A stretch of 64,000 nt of DNA from Streptomyces ipomoeae 91-03 (lineage in GTDB: Bacteria; Actinomycetota; Actinomycetes; Streptomycetales; Streptomycetaceae). Numbering within the stretch: position 1 is the first letter of the stretch; each line of letters starts with the position of its first letter. Below are positions 24,989 to 34,747 of this stretch, piece by piece. Position numbers and translations under genes: made by a program. The notes under the pieces are model-generated. The model was not told where the DNA came from and made no database searches. It saw nothing but the letters and a program-made list of their open reading frames with translations. Location: positions 1 to 64,000 of the forward strand of contig NZ_AEJC01000415.1 in the NCBI RefSeq assembly GCF_000317595.1. Reading direction: 5' to 3'.

Positions 24989-25361
24989 GCGCTCCGCTCG
25001 AAGTGCCGCGATGTGCCGTTCGCTCACTGCGGCGCGGTCGGGGCGGGTCGCGCAGTTCCGCGCAGCACCGCGGCCGTTGTTCGTCCACCGCGCCGTCATG
25101 GCTGGTCGCGCCCACGCGGCGGTAGCCGCACATCCAATGCCGCGGCCTCCGCCCGGAGCGACGACCACACGGTGCTCGGCTCGGCCCAGGGGACGGCCGT
25201 GATGGGCTCTTCCATGCGAGCAGGGGCTGTTGTCCGACGGGCTCCGGGTCCGCGCATTTCGAAGGAGCCGGTCGCCATGGCTGGGGTGCGTGTCTCTCCC
25301 CCGATACCGGCCGGCGGAGGGTGACCTCCCGTGATGTCGGCCGGTGTCCCCGTCGCCGGGT
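24989..25361. repeat. Gene-poor gap with dispersed stem-loop repeat, copy 2
   Basis: No convincing gene. The stretch 25100-25135 is a reverse-orientation relative of the repeat at 231-267 (it reads GCGGC-tacc-GCCGC then GTGGGCGCGACCAGCC on the minus strand). Just before it, 25054-25079 has the GGTCGCGCAGTTCC string that often accompanies such elements. GGAGG-gtga-CCTCC (25317-25330) could form a small hairpin. A 60-codon minus-strand frame (25096-25278) lacks family features. Confidence 0.5.
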
Positions 25362-26222
25362 TCAGACGGAGAGGCCGTAGGCGCGGGCGGCGGTGCCCGC
25401 GAAGACCTCCCGCTGTTCGGCCGGGCTCAGGTCCTGTGCCAGTGAGCGGGCCGTGTCGAGGACCTGGGCGTAGTCGGCGGCGAGTCGGCAGACGGGCCAG
25501 TCGGAGCCGAACATCAGGCGGTCGGGGCCGAAGGCGTCCAGCACGGTGTCGGCGTACGGGCGGAGGTCCGCGACGGTCCAGGAGGCCCACTCGGCCTCGG
25601 TGACCATCCCGGAGAGCTTGCACACGGTGTTCGGCAGGGCGGCCAGGGCGCGGATCTCCTCCGCCCACGGGTCCAGCTTTCCGGTGGCGATGGGCGGCTT
25701 GGCCAAGTGGTCCAGGACGAAGGTGAGTTGAGGGACGAGTCGAGCGGTCTCGACGGCGGCGGCCAGCTGGTGGGGTTTGACCAGGAGGTCGTAGGCGAGT
25801 CCGGCGTCGGCTACGGCGGCCAGTCCGCGCAGGACGTCCGGGCGCAGCAGCCAGCGGGGGTCGGGTTCGCCCTGTACCTGGTGGCGGATGCCCACCAGGT
25901 GTTCGCCGCCGGGCCGTTCACGCAGTTCGGCCAGGGTGTCGTCGACATCGGGGGCCGTGAGGTCGGTCCAGCCGACGACCCCGGCGACCAGTTCACTGTC
26001 GGCGGCCAGGGCCAGGAACTCGGGGGTCTCCTCGGGCACGGTGATCGTCTGCACCAGCACCGTGGCGGTGACCCCGGCCGCGCGCGCCTCCGGTTCCAGG
26101 TCGTGGAGGGAGAAGTCGCGGCGCAGCGGGGCGAGTTCGGGGCCGCTGATCCAGTCCTGGTCGCGGACGGAGAGGTCCCAGACGTGGTGGTGGGCGTCGA
26201 TGACCCGCAGGCTCTCGATCAC
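25362..26222 (-). CDS. Amidohydrolase, probable L-fuconolactone hydrolase
   Basis: A 286-aa amidohydrolase_2 (TIM-barrel) protein. It starts VIESLRVIDAHHHVWDLSVR, whose H-x-H binds metal. Later it has TFVLDHLAKPPI and DRLMFGSDWPVCRLAADY, with the conserved late Asp. This family includes L-fuconolactonase and L-rhamnono-lactonase. In the fucose pathway it opens L-fucono-1,5-lactone to L-fuconate. GTG at 26222 overlaps the mutarotase stop by four bases (GTGA). It is the last gene of the six-gene operon. Substrate is assigned by context. Confidence 0.88.
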   Translation of the reverse strand: MIESLRVIDAHHHVWDLSVRDQDWISGPELAPLRRDFSLHDLEPEARAAGVTATVLVQTITVPEETPEFLALAADSELVAGVVGWTDLTAPDVDDTLAELRERPGGEHLVGIRHQVQGEPDPRWLLRPDVLRGLAAVADAGLAYDLLVKPHQLAAAVETARLVPQLTFVLDHLAKPPIATGKLDPWAEEIRALAALPNTVCKLSGMVTEAEWASWTVADLRPYADTVLDAFGPDRLMFGSDWPVCRLAADYAQVLDTARSLAQDLSPAEQREVFAGTAARAYGLSV

Positions 26223-26530
26223 AGTTCCCACACCACGGGCAGTGAGGCGTCGGAGCCCTCGGCGGAGTAGTCGTGGACGACGTCGAGCAGTTCGGCCATC
26301 CGGGCCTGCCAGGCGATGTTGACCGGCAGTTTCTCCAACTCCGCGATCATCGCCGCGTAGTCGTCGACCTCCAGGACGTGGAAGAGGTCGGTACCGCTGC
26401 GCCAGATCGTCCACTCGCTCACCCCGGCGGCCCGGATGGCGGCGGTCAGTTCCTCGGGGACCTCGCGGTGCGCGGCCTCGTACTCCGCGATGCGGTCGGC
26501 GCGGACCTTGGTGTGCAGGGCGACCCTCAC
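26219..26530 (-). CDS. L-rhamnose/L-fucose mutarotase (RhaM family)
   Basis: A 103-aa small ferredoxin-like alpha/beta protein of the rhamnose mutarotase family. It has RVALHTKVRADRIAEYEAAH with the catalytic-region His early, WTIWRSGTDLFHVLEVDDY and VNIAWQARMAELLDV. It interconverts sugar anomers so that the dehydrogenase receives the right form. The GTG start at 26530 shares one base with the stop of the upstream aldo/keto reductase, and its own stop overlaps the lactonase. Full family length. Confidence 0.9.
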   Translation of the reverse strand: MRVALHTKVRADRIAEYEAAHREVPEELTAAIRAAGVSEWTIWRSGTDLFHVLEVDDYAAMIAELEKLPVNIAWQARMAELLDVVHDYSAEGSDASLPVVWEL

Positions 26531-27564
26531 TACGGCTCCTTCGGCAATGGGGTTTGTCCAGGGGATGCGACGGCTTCGGGGCGGGCCGTGGGCACGGGCG
26601 CGTCCGGCGCCAGCAGCCCCTCCGCCCGCAGCTCGTCCCAGAGGGAGGCCGGGACGGGCCGCCGCAGCTGCTCCACCGTGTCGCGTACCTCCTCGGGGGA
26701 CCGGGCGCCGGTGAGGACGCTCGCCACCGCCGGGTGCCCGAGCGGGAAGCGCAGGGCTGCGGCGCGCAGAGGCACGCCGTGGCGTTCGGTGACCGTCTTC
26801 AGGCGCTGGGCCCGTTGGAGTACGGCTTCCGGGGCGGGCGCGTAGTCGTACGTGGCGCCCGGCTTAGGGTCGGTGAGCAGGCCGGAGTTGAAGACGCCGC
26901 CGATGAGGACGCTCCGGCCCCGGGCGGCGGCCTCCGGCAGCAGTTCGGCGAGTCCTTCCTGTTCGAGGAGGGTGTAGCGGCCGGCCAGCAGGACGACGTC
27001 GATGTCGGTCTCGCGCAGGAAGCGGGCCGGGAGGGCGCACTGGTTCATGCCGACGCCGATCGCGCCGACGACGCCTTCGGCCCGCAGCCGTTCCAGAGCG
27101 GGGTAGGCCTCGCGGAGGGCCTGTTCGGCGTGGTCGTCGGGGTCGTGGAGGAGGACGATGTCGACCCGGTCGAGGCCGAGGCGGTCCAGGCTGGCTTCGA
27201 GGGAGCGCCGGACGCCGTCGGCGGTGAAGTCCCAGACGCGGCGCAGGGTCGCGGGTACGGCGAAGCCGTCTGCGAGGTCGTCGCCGCCCGAGCCGTCGGG
27301 CACCAGGAGCCGTCCGACCTTGGTGGAGAGGGTGTAGGAGTCCCGGGGGCGGTCGCGCAGCGCCGCGCCCAGGCGGCGTTCGGAGAGGCCGAGGCCGTAG
27401 TGGGGTGCCGTGTCGAAGGTGCGGATGCCGGCGTCCCAGGCGGCGTCCAGGGTGGCGGCGGCGTCCTCGTCCGTGACCGGGCGGTAGAGGTTGCCGATGC
27501 CCGCCGCACCGAACGCCAGCTCGGTGGCGCGGACGGCGGTGCCGCCCAGTGCGCTGGTCCTCAT
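26530..27564 (-). CDS. Aldo/keto reductase, probable L-fucose dehydrogenase
   Basis: A 344-aa aldo/keto reductase TIM barrel. It has FDTAPHYGLGLSERRLG (catalytic Asp and Tyr), STKVGRLLVPD (Lys), VDIVLLHDPDD (His) and a C-terminal SVLTGARSPEEVRDTVEQL for cofactor binding. These features match the D-threo-aldose 1-dehydrogenase/L-fucose dehydrogenase subgroup. It would oxidise L-fucose to its lactone with NAD(P). The ATG at 27564 overlaps the SDR stop by four bases. Confidence 0.88.
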   Translation of the reverse strand: MRTSALGGTAVRATELAFGAAGIGNLYRPVTDEDAAATLDAAWDAGIRTFDTAPHYGLGLSERRLGAALRDRPRDSYTLSTKVGRLLVPDGSGGDDLADGFAVPATLRRVWDFTADGVRRSLEASLDRLGLDRVDIVLLHDPDDHAEQALREAYPALERLRAEGVVGAIGVGMNQCALPARFLRETDIDVVLLAGRYTLLEQEGLAELLPEAAARGRSVLIGGVFNSGLLTDPKPGATYDYAPAPEAVLQRAQRLKTVTERHGVPLRAAALRFPLGHPAVASVLTGARSPEEVRDTVEQLRRPVPASLWDELRAEGLLAPDAPVPTARPEAVASPGQTPLPKEP

Positions 27565-28364
27565 GACTGGGCCGCCGGGCGCAGCCGGAGCCCCTGCATG
27601 CCGCCGTCCACCGCGAGGGCGGTGCCTGTGACGGACGCGGCGGCGGGGCTCGCGAGGTAGACGATGGCCGCGGCGACCTCGTCGGCGGTGACCAGGCGTC
27701 CCATGGGCTGGCGGGCGTTGAGGGCGGCGCGCTCGGCCTCGGGGTCGTCGGCGGCGTCGAGGAGCCGGCCGATCCATGGGGTGTCGGCGGTGCCGGGGTT
27801 GACGCAGTTGACGCGGATGCCCTCCCGGACGTGGTCGGCGGCCATGGCGAGGGTCAGGGAGAGGACGGCGCCCTTGCTGGCGGAGTACAGGGCGCGCTGC
27901 GGCAGGCCCGCGGTGGCGGCGATCGAGCAGGTGTTCACGATCGCGGCGTGGGACGAGTTCCGCAGATGCGGCAGGGCGGCGCGGCTGGTGCGCACCATGC
28001 CGAGGACGTTGACGTCGAGGACGCGCTGCCACTGCAGGTCGGGGTTGTCCTCGACGGTGCCCTGGGCACCGATGCCCGCGTTGTTGACGAGGATGTCCAG
28101 CCCGCCGAGCCGTTCGACGGCCTCCGCGACGCCGGCGCGTACCGAGGCGTCGTCGGTGACGTCCGCCTTGAGGGCGAGCACCGGCTGGGGCACACCGGAG
28201 GGGTCGACGTCGAGTACGGCCACGGCGGCGCCCCGGGCGGCCAGCATGCGGGCGGTGGCCAGCCCGATGCCGGACGCGCCACCGGTGACGATCGCCCTGA
28301 GACCCGTCGGACCTGTCGGATCCGCCAGCTCTGTCGGCTCTGTCGGCCCTGTCGGTTCGGTCAT
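27561..28364 (-). CDS. SDR, probable 2-keto-3-deoxy-L-fuconate dehydrogenase
   Basis: A 267-aa short-chain dehydrogenase. It has [18 protein letters not shown] for nucleotide binding, VNNAGIG, a catalytic Ser-Tyr-Lys set (TCSIAAT, YSASKG) and the PG motif [10 protein letters not shown]. It would oxidise 2-keto-3-deoxy-L-fuconate at C4 to the 2,4-diketo acid. The N-terminus is an unusual Thr-Glu-Pro-Gly repeat ([20 protein letters not shown]), encoded by a short degenerate tandem repeat at 28300-28360 and not part of the fold. The ATG at 28364 has GGGAGG upstream and overlaps the dehydratase stop. Confidence 0.88.
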   Translation of the reverse strand: MTEPTGPTEPTELADPTGPTGLRAIVTGGASGIGLATARMLAARGAAVAVLDVDPSGVPQPVLALKADVTDDASVRAGVAEAVERLGGLDILVNNAGIGAQGTVEDNPDLQWQRVLDVNVLGMVRTSRAALPHLRNSSHAAIVNTCSIAATAGLPQRALYSASKGAVLSLTLAMAADHVREGIRVNCVNPGTADTPWIGRLLDAADDPEAERAALNARQPMGRLVTADEVAAAIVYLASPAAASVTGTALAVDGGMQGLRLRPAAQS

Positions 28365-29713
28365 GCGACTTCCTCCCGTCCTGCGAGGTCGGCGACCCAG
28401 AACTCGCCGTCGGGGTAACGGTATTCGGCGAGCGACGCGGGGTGCATGGTGGCGGAGAATCCGGGTGCCAGGGGGGCGACGTAGTGGCCCTCCCGCATCA
28501 CCACGGGTGCGGTGAAGTGCTCGTGGAGGTGGTCGACGTACTCGATGACGCGGTTCTCGGTGGTGCCGGAGAGCGCCAGGTAGTCGAACATCGACAGATG
28601 CTGGACGAGTTCGCACAGGCCGACTCCGCCGGCGTGCGGGCACACGGGTACGCCGAACTTGGCGGCGAGCAGCAGGATCGCGAGGTTCTCGTTGACGCCG
28701 CCGACCCGGGCGGCGTCGATCTGGAGGACGTCGAGGGCGCCGGCCTGGAGGAGCTGCTTGAAGACGACGCGGTTCTGGACGTGCTCGCCGGTGGCGACCT
28801 TCACCGGGGCGACCCCTTGGCGGACGGTCGCGTGGCCGAGGATGTCGTCGGGGCTGGTGGGTTCCTCGATCCAGTACGGGTCGAAGTCGGCGAGGGCGCG
28901 GGTCCACTCGATCGCCTCGTCGACGTTCCAGCGCTGGTTGGCGTCGATGGCGATGCGGATGCCGTCGCCGACGGCGGCGCGGGCGGTGCGCATCCGGCGG
29001 ATGTCGTCGTCGAGGTCGGCGCCGACCTTGAGCTTGATCTGGGTGAAGCCGTCGGCGACGGCCTGCTTGGCCAGCCGGGTGAGCTTCTCGTCGGAGTAGC
29101 CGAGCCAGCCCGGTGAGGTGGTGTAGCCGGGGTAGCCGCGTTCCAGCAGGTTCGCCTCGCGCTCGGCGAGACCGCTCCGCCCCTCGCGCAACAGCTCCAG
29201 GGCGTCCTCGGGGGTGAGGGCGTCGGCGATGTACCGGAAGTCGACCTGGGAGACCAGCCACTCGGGGTCGGCGTGGGCGAGCAGCCGCCACAGCGGCTGT
29301 CCGGCGCGTTTGGCGGCCAGGTCCCACACGGCGTTGACCACGGCCCCGATGGCCATGTGCATCACGCCCTTCTCGGGGCCGAGCCAGCGCAGCTGGCTGT
29401 CGCCGATCAGGTCGCGGCTGACCGATCCCGGGTCGGCGCACAGCTCCTCCACCGGGCGTCCCAGGAGGTGGGGCCTGAGGGCTCCGATCGCGGCGACCTG
29501 GACATCGTTGCCGCGGCCGATGGTGAAGGTGAAACCGTGGCCTTCGAGTCCGTCATCGGCGTCGGTGCGCAGCACGACGTAGGCGGCGGAGTAGTCGGGG
29601 TCCGGGTTCATCGCGTCGGAGCCGTCCAGTTCCCGCGAGGTGGGGAACCGGATGTCGTAGGTGTCGACCGCGGTGATCCGGGCGGGGGTTGCAGTCAAGG
29701 GGGTGCCTTTCAC
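28361..29713 (-). CDS. L-fuconate dehydratase (enolase superfamily)
   Basis: A 450-aa enolase-superfamily dehydratase at full length for L-fuconate dehydratase. Lysine pair region [13 protein letters not shown], metal ligands in [22 protein letters not shown] and [10 protein letters not shown], acid/base Asp in [12 protein letters not shown], and the His in [11 protein letters not shown]. It removes water from L-fuconate to give 2-keto-3-deoxy-L-fuconate. The GTG at 29713 overlaps the upstream FAH stop (GTGA); a TTG seven codons on with AAAGG upstream is an alternative start. Confidence 0.92.
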   Translation of the reverse strand: MKGTPLTATPARITAVDTYDIRFPTSRELDGSDAMNPDPDYSAAYVVLRTDADDGLEGHGFTFTIGRGNDVQVAAIGALRPHLLGRPVEELCADPGSVSRDLIGDSQLRWLGPEKGVMHMAIGAVVNAVWDLAAKRAGQPLWRLLAHADPEWLVSQVDFRYIADALTPEDALELLREGRSGLAEREANLLERGYPGYTTSPGWLGYSDEKLTRLAKQAVADGFTQIKLKVGADLDDDIRRMRTARAAVGDGIRIAIDANQRWNVDEAIEWTRALADFDPYWIEEPTSPDDILGHATVRQGVAPVKVATGEHVQNRVVFKQLLQAGALDVLQIDAARVGGVNENLAILLLAAKFGVPVCPHAGGVGLCELVQHLSMFDYLALSGTTENRVIEYVDHLHEHFTAPVVMREGHYVAPLAPGFSATMHPASLAEYRYPDGEFWVADLAGREEVA

Positions 29714-30561
29714 GCTTGGCCGAAGGTCTGGCGCTGGCCTCCGAGTCCGCCGATCTCCAGCTCGACGGTGTCGCCGGGGCGGAGATACGGGGTGCCGGGC
29801 AGGCCGAGGGCGACGCCTGCGGGCGTACCGGTGTTGATGACGTCGCCGGGCTCCAGGACCATGTAGCGGCTGAGGTAGGCCACGACCTGGTGGACCGGGA
29901 AGATCATGTCGCGGGTGTGCCCGTGCTGCCGCTCGACGCCGTTGACGCTGAGGCGGAGTTCCAGGTTCTGCGGGTCGGCGATCTCGTCGGCGGTGACGAG
30001 CCAGGGGCCGAGCGGGTTGAAGGTCTCACAGGACTTGCCCAGGTCCCACTGCGGGGAGTACTCCAGCTGGAACTCGCGCTCCGAGACGTCGTGGCTGACC
30101 ACGTAGCCGGCGATCACCTCGGCCGCCTCCTCGGGGCCTTCCAGATAGCGGGCGCGGCGGCCGATGACGACGCCGAGTTCGACCTCCCAGTCGGTCTTCA
30201 CCGAGCCACGCGGGACCAGCACCTCGTCGTACGGGCCGACGACGGTGCCCGGGTCCTTCATGAAGATCACGGGGCGCTCGGGGATCGGGGCGCCGGTCTC
30301 GGCGGCGTGGTCGCGGTAGTTGAGCCCGACACAGACGATCTTGCCGGGGCGGGCGACGGGGGCGCCGATCCTGAGGCCTTCGGTGTCGATCTCGGGCAGT
30401 CGCCCTGCCTCGACCGCCGCGTGGGCCCGGTCGACTCCGCCGGAAGCGAGGAAGGCGCCGTCGATGTCGGAGGCCACGGAGGACAGATCGAGCAGCCGTC
30501 CGTCCTCGGTACGGACGGCGGGCCGCTCCTGTCCCAGGGCGCCGACACGTAGCAGTTTCAC
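29710..30561 (-). CDS. FAH-family 2,4-diketo-3-deoxy-L-fuconate hydrolase
   Basis: A 283-aa FAH-fold enzyme. It has [14 protein letters not shown], metal-site [14 protein letters not shown] (E-x-E), [10 protein letters not shown] and [18 protein letters not shown]. In the non-phosphorylating fucose route this family splits 2,4-diketo-3-deoxy-L-fuconate into pyruvate and L-lactate. It is first in the leftward operon. The GTG at 30561 has AGGGAG seven bases upstream. Sequences like it are often labelled ureidoglycolate lyase, but the neighbours fix the role here. Confidence 0.9.
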   Translation of the reverse strand: MKLLRVGALGQERPAVRTEDGRLLDLSSVASDIDGAFLASGGVDRAHAAVEAGRLPEIDTEGLRIGAPVARPGKIVCVGLNYRDHAAETGAPIPERPVIFMKDPGTVVGPYDEVLVPRGSVKTDWEVELGVVIGRRARYLEGPEEAAEVIAGYVVSHDVSEREFQLEYSPQWDLGKSCETFNPLGPWLVTADEIADPQNLELRLSVNGVERQHGHTRDMIFPVHQVVAYLSRYMVLEPGDVINTGTPAGVALGLPGTPYLRPGDTVELEIGGLGGQRQTFGQA

Positions 30562-30965
30562 TGGGCAGCTCCCTTGCCATGGGGTCGATCATTCATCGGA
30601 GGAATGGCGCACCGTGACTTTAAGCGCAGGACGGCGCCCTGACAACGTGTTCCTCGAATGTCATTGGCCCCACGTCGGCTGCAAGCATCAGGTGCAAGCA
30701 CAGACGACTCCGTTACGCAATTGGTCGGGGACGACCTCTTGTCAGCTCCGTCACAGCCGCCGTAACGTCCTCCGCGTCCCGAGATACATCGGAGGAATCG
30801 CATCACTGAGTCGTGGCCGTTTCACGATCCGCTTCTCGTAACCCGGTCGACCGGTCGACCCTCATCCCTCCCCCGCCGACGCTGCGCGCATGCCCGCTCG
30901 CGGTCGACTCGTGGGGCTCCCCCGTTCTGGTCAGGAACCGTTCTGGTTAAGGAGAGAACCCGGCC
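30562..30965. promoter_or_regulatory. Divergent control region of the fucose genes
   Basis: A 404-bp gap without genes. It holds two exact copies of CATCGGAGGAAT (30594-30605 and 30787-30798), 193 bp apart, one near each promoter side. It also has an inverted repeat GGTCG-ggga-CGACC (30723-30736), a perfect tandem palindrome GGTCGACC twice (30845-30860), and a direct repeat around CCGTTCTGGT (near 30918 and 30939). The GntR regulator at 34748 is the likely binder; which element it uses is not known. Confidence 0.55.
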
Positions 30966-32018
30966 ATGAAGCTCGCTCGCACCCGCTCCACCGCCGCAGC
31001 GGCATGCGCCCTCGCGGTCCTGTCCCTCGCCACCGCGTGCAACCGCGACAGCTCGGGATCGGCCGCCTCGGGCGGCGGTGACCAGCCCGCCATCGGCATC
31101 GACCTGCCCCGGTCCGACTCCGACTTCTGGAACTCCTACGCCGACTACCTGAAGAAGGACATCAAGACCGACGGCATCAACGCGCTGCCGCTCAGCAACT
31201 CGCAGAACGACGTCACCAAGCTGGTCGCGAACGTGCAGGTGTTCCAGAACACCGGTGCCAAGGCCGTCGTCATGGCCCCGCAGGACACCGGCGCCATCGC
31301 CTCCACCCTCGACACCCTGGCGTCGAAGAAGATCCCCGTGGTCAGCGTCGACACCCGGCCCGACAAGGGCGACGTCTACATGGTGGTCCGCGCCGACAAC
31401 CGTGCCTACGGCACCAAGGCCTGCGAGTTCCTCGGCGAGCAGCTGGGCGGCAAGGGCAAGGTCGCCGAACTGCAGGGCGCCCTGGACTCGATCAACGGAC
31501 GTGACCGCTCCGAGGCGTTCGCGGAGTGCATGAAGGAGAAGTTCCCGAAGATCAAGGTGTTCGAGCTGCCCACCGACTGGAAGGGCGACGTGGCCTCCGC
31601 CAAGCTGCAGAGCCTGCTCGCCCAGCACCCGGATCTGAACGGCATCTACATGCAGGCCGGCGGTGTCTTCCTGCAGCCCACCCTCGCCCTCCTTGAGCAG
31701 AAGGGCCTGCTCAAGCCGGCCGGGGAGAAGGGGCACATCTCGATCATCTCCAACGACGGCATCCCGCAGGAGTTCGACGCCATCCGCAAGGGCCAGATCG
31801 ACGCCACCGTCTCCCAGCCCGCCGACCTGTACGCCAAGTACGCGCTGTACTACGCCAAGGCCGCGGCGGAGGGCAAGACCTTCAAGCCGGGCAAGACCGA
31901 CCACGACTCCACGATCATCGAGATCCCCAACGGCCTGGAGGACCAGCTGCCCGCGCCGCTGGTCACCAAGGACAACGTCGACGACAAGACCCTGTGGGGC
32001 AACACCGTCGGCCAGTGA
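30966..32018 (+). CDS. Sugar ABC transporter substrate-binding lipoprotein
   Basis: A 350-aa RbsB-type binding protein. The leader ends LSLATACNRD, a lipobox, so it is lipid-anchored outside. The body has IGIDLPRSDSDFWNSYADYL and KAVVMAPQDTGAIASTL, with a hinge segment typical of ribose/galactose-like binding proteins. AAGGAGAG lies nine bases before the ATG. It is divergent from the fucose catabolic operon and heads a three-gene importer plus regulator, so L-fucose or a related deoxy sugar is the probable ligand. Confidence 0.88.
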   Translation: MKLARTRSTAAAACALAVLSLATACNRDSSGSAASGGGDQPAIGIDLPRSDSDFWNSYADYLKKDIKTDGINALPLSNSQNDVTKLVANVQVFQNTGAKAVVMAPQDTGAIASTLDTLASKKIPVVSVDTRPDKGDVYMVVRADNRAYGTKACEFLGEQLGGKGKVAELQGALDSINGRDRSEAFAECMKEKFPKIKVFELPTDWKGDVASAKLQSLLAQHPDLNGIYMQAGGVFLQPTLALLEQKGLLKPAGEKGHISIISNDGIPQEFDAIRKGQIDATVSQPADLYAKYALYYAKAAAEGKTFKPGKTDHDSTIIEIPNGLEDQLPAPLVTKDNVDDKTLWGNTVGQ

Positions 32019-32089
32019 CCCGAATCGCCCCGCGAGAGACCACCCACCCCGCGAAGGGACCACGCACCCCACGAAGGACGGTATCCACC

Positions 32090-33682
32090 ATGGCGGACAC
32101 CGCGACCGCCCCGGCGAGCGGCGACGGGAACCCGGCCGACGGAAACACCGTTCCGGTGGCCGAGGCCACCGGCATCACCAAGCGGTTCGGGGCGACGGTC
32201 GCCCTGCGCGACGCCCGTATCACCGTCGCCCCGGGCGAGTCGCACGCGCTGGTCGGCCGCAACGGCGCCGGCAAGTCGACGCTCGTGTCCATCCTGACCG
32301 GACTGCAACACGCCGACTCCGGCACCCTGCGCTTCTCCGGTCGACCTGCGCCGGCCGTCGGGGACATCGACGCCTGGCGCTCGAAGGTCGCCTGCGTCTA
32401 CCAGCACTCCACGATCATCCCGGAACTGACGGTCGCCGAGAACCTCTTCCTGAACCGGCAGAGCGACGGCCCGCTGCGGCCCATCCGCTGGAAGCGGCTG
32501 CGGGGCCGGGCCGAGGAACTGCTCGGCGAGTACGGCGTGGACGTCGACGCCACCGCGCGGGCGAAGGATCTCACCGTCGAGCAGCGGCAGTTCGTGGAGA
32601 TCGCCCGGGCGCTGTCGTTCGGGGCCCGCTTCATCATCCTCGACGAGCCCACCGCGAAGCTCGACGCCCGCGGCATCAACCGGCTCTTCGACAAGCTGCG
32701 CGACCTCCGACGGCAGGGCGTCGCCTTCCTGTTCATCTCGCACCACCTCCAGGAGGTGTACGACCTCTGCACCACCGTCACCGTGTACCGCGACGCGGCG
32801 CACATCCTGACCGCGCCCGTGGCGGAACTCGGCCACCAGGCACTGGTGGAGGCCATGACCGGGGAGTCGACCGGCACCGTGGCACCGACCGTCGACAGCC
32901 GTACGGCGGTGCGGGCCGACGCCGATGAACTCCTCACCGTGGAGGGTCTGACGCTGTCCGGCGCCTGCCGTGAGCTGTCGCTGACGGTCCACGCGGGCGA
33001 GGTGGTCGGCCTCGCCGGGGCGGCGGCCAGCGGGAACGTACGGGTGGGGGAAGCCGTCGCCGGACTGCACCGCGCCGAGGAGGGCTCCATCTCGGTCGCC
33101 GGCCGGGGCGTACGCATCGGCAGTGTCCCGTCGGCGCTCGCCGCCGGGGTCGGTCTGGTGCCGGAGGACCGTCATCTCCAGGGGCTGGTCGACAACCGCA
33201 GTGTGGCCGAGAACGCGACGCTCACCGTCACCGACCAGCTGGGCCCGTTCGGCACCGTGCTGCCCGCCCGGACCAGGGCCTTCGCCCAGCGCATGATCCG
33301 GGATCTCGACATCAAGACTCCCGGCGCCGGCACCCCGGTGTCCGCGCTGTCCGGCGGCAATCAGCAGAAGGTCGTCGTCGCCCGTGCCCTGGCCACCGAT
33401 CCCCATGTGCTGGTGGCCATCCGCCCGACCAACGGGGTGGACGTCAAGTCCAAGGAGTTCCTGCTGCGCCGGATCCGCGAGGCCGCGGACGGCGGGAAGG
33501 CCGCGCTGATCGTCTCCGACGAGCTGGACGACCTGAAGACATGCGACCGCGTGGTCGTCATGTTCCACGGGCGGACCGTCGCCGAGTTCGGCCGCGGCTG
33601 GAAGGACGAGCAGATGGTCGCCGCGATGGAGGGCGTGGCCGATCACACCGAGGTATCCGTCACCGAAGAGCACGGAAGGTAG
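32090..33682 (+). CDS. Sugar ABC transporter ATPase, two domains, second degenerate
   Basis: A 530-aa double ABC ATPase of the RbsA/MglA class. Domain 1 is intact: Walker A GRNGAGKSTLVS, signature LTVEQRQFVEIARAL, Walker B FIILDEPTAKLD. Domain 2 keeps SGGNQQKVVVARAL, but its Walker A is GLAGAAASGN and its Walker B region is LVAIRPTNGVD, lacking the catalytic Asp-Glu. So only the first site should hydrolyse ATP well, a known trend in the family taken further here. The ATG at 32090 is weakly spaced from GAAGGA. It powers the permease that follows after 2 nt. Confidence 0.88.
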   Translation: MADTATAPASGDGNPADGNTVPVAEATGITKRFGATVALRDARITVAPGESHALVGRNGAGKSTLVSILTGLQHADSGTLRFSGRPAPAVGDIDAWRSKVACVYQHSTIIPELTVAENLFLNRQSDGPLRPIRWKRLRGRAEELLGEYGVDVDATARAKDLTVEQRQFVEIARALSFGARFIILDEPTAKLDARGINRLFDKLRDLRRQGVAFLFISHHLQEVYDLCTTVTVYRDAAHILTAPVAELGHQALVEAMTGESTGTVAPTVDSRTAVRADADELLTVEGLTLSGACRELSLTVHAGEVVGLAGAAASGNVRVGEAVAGLHRAEEGSISVAGRGVRIGSVPSALAAGVGLVPEDRHLQGLVDNRSVAENATLTVTDQLGPFGTVLPARTRAFAQRMIRDLDIKTPGAGTPVSALSGGNQQKVVVARALATDPHVLVAIRPTNGVDVKSKEFLLRRIREAADGGKAALIVSDELDDLKTCDRVVVMFHGRTVAEFGRGWKDEQMVAAMEGVADHTEVSVTEEHGR

Positions 33683-33684
33683 TC

Positions 33685-34725
33685 ATGTCCGCCACCACTG
33701 ATGTCACCGACCCCGCGGCGAGCGTGGCACCGGAGAAAGCCGGGGACACCCGCCGTGGGCTCGATCTCGGCCGGTTCCGTGAGCTGTCCCTGGTCCCGGC
33801 CATCCTCGTGCTGGGGCTGATCGGCTTCATCGTCTCGCCGGCCTTCCTGACCGCCGACAACCTCATCGGTGTGGCCCAGCAGTCCACCGAACTCAGCCTG
33901 CTGGTGCTGGCCACCGCGCTGATCCTGATCTCCGGACGGATGGACCTGTCCCTGGAGTCCACCATCGGCGTGGCGCCCGTGATCGCCGTGTGGCTGGTGC
34001 TGCCCACCAGCGGCGCCCGATTCACCGGCCTCGGCATCTTCCCCGAGTGGATGGCGGTCCCGCTCTGCCTCCTGGTCGGCGTGGTGATCGGCGCCGTCAA
34101 CGGCTTCCTCATCCTCAAGCTGCGCCTGAACGGGTTCATCGTCACCCTCGGCATGCTCACCATGCTGCGCGGCCTCCAAGTCGCGCTCTCCGAGGGCCAG
34201 TCCATCGTCGAACTGCCCTCCTCCTTCACCTACCTGGGCAAGGCGTCCTGGCTGGGCGTGCCCGCCGCCATCTGGGTCTGCGCGCTGCTCTTCGCGCTCG
34301 GCGGCAGCGCGCTGGCGTGGTTGCGGCACGGGCGTGCGCTGTACGCGATCGGCGGCAACGCGGAGGCGGCCCGTACCGCCGGTATCCGGGTCGACCGGAT
34401 CGTATGGGTGGTGCTGATCACCGGCAGTCTGCTGGCCGCGTTCGCCGGGATCCTCTACAGCGGCCACTACGGCTCCATCTCCGCCACCCAGGGCAGCGGC
34501 TGGATCTTCCAGGTGTTCGCCGCGACCGTCATCGGCGGGGTCAGCCTCAACGGCGGCAAGGGCTCGGTGTTCGGGGCGCTCACCGGTGTGCTGACACTGC
34601 AACTCGTCGTGAACGTCATGACGTTGGCGGGCGTGCCGCCGCTGTGGAACCAGTTCCTCAACGGCGCCATCATCATCGTCGCGCTGATCATCTCCCGCTT
34701 CGCCTCGGGCGAGAAGCAGGAGTAG
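33685..34725 (+). CDS. Sugar ABC transporter permease
   Basis: A 346-aa RbsC-type permease with about ten membrane helices. The family signatures are GRMDLSLESTIGVAPVIAVW and LRLNGFIVTLGMLTMLRGLQ, and late QVFAATVIGGVSLNGGKGSV. The ATG at 33685 is 2 nt after the ATPase stop. Only one permease gene is present, so it presumably works as a homodimer. Confidence 0.9.
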   Translation: MSATTDVTDPAASVAPEKAGDTRRGLDLGRFRELSLVPAILVLGLIGFIVSPAFLTADNLIGVAQQSTELSLLVLATALILISGRMDLSLESTIGVAPVIAVWLVLPTSGARFTGLGIFPEWMAVPLCLLVGVVIGAVNGFLILKLRLNGFIVTLGMLTMLRGLQVALSEGQSIVELPSSFTYLGKASWLGVPAAIWVCALLFALGGSALAWLRHGRALYAIGGNAEAARTAGIRVDRIVWVVLITGSLLAAFAGILYSGHYGSISATQGSGWIFQVFAATVIGGVSLNGGKGSVFGALTGVLTLQLVVNVMTLAGVPPLWNQFLNGAIIIVALIISRFASGEKQE

Positions 34726-34747
34726 CCGCGCAGAGAGAGGGCCCCTT

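Noticed and set aside
25096-25278. 60-codon minus-strand frame beginning MATGSFEMRG
   Set aside because: No close ribosome site, no recognised family, overlaps a dispersed repeat.
29710-30561. Ureidoglycolate lyase
   Set aside because: Common automatic label for this family; all neighbours are fucose genes and none is of purine degradation.
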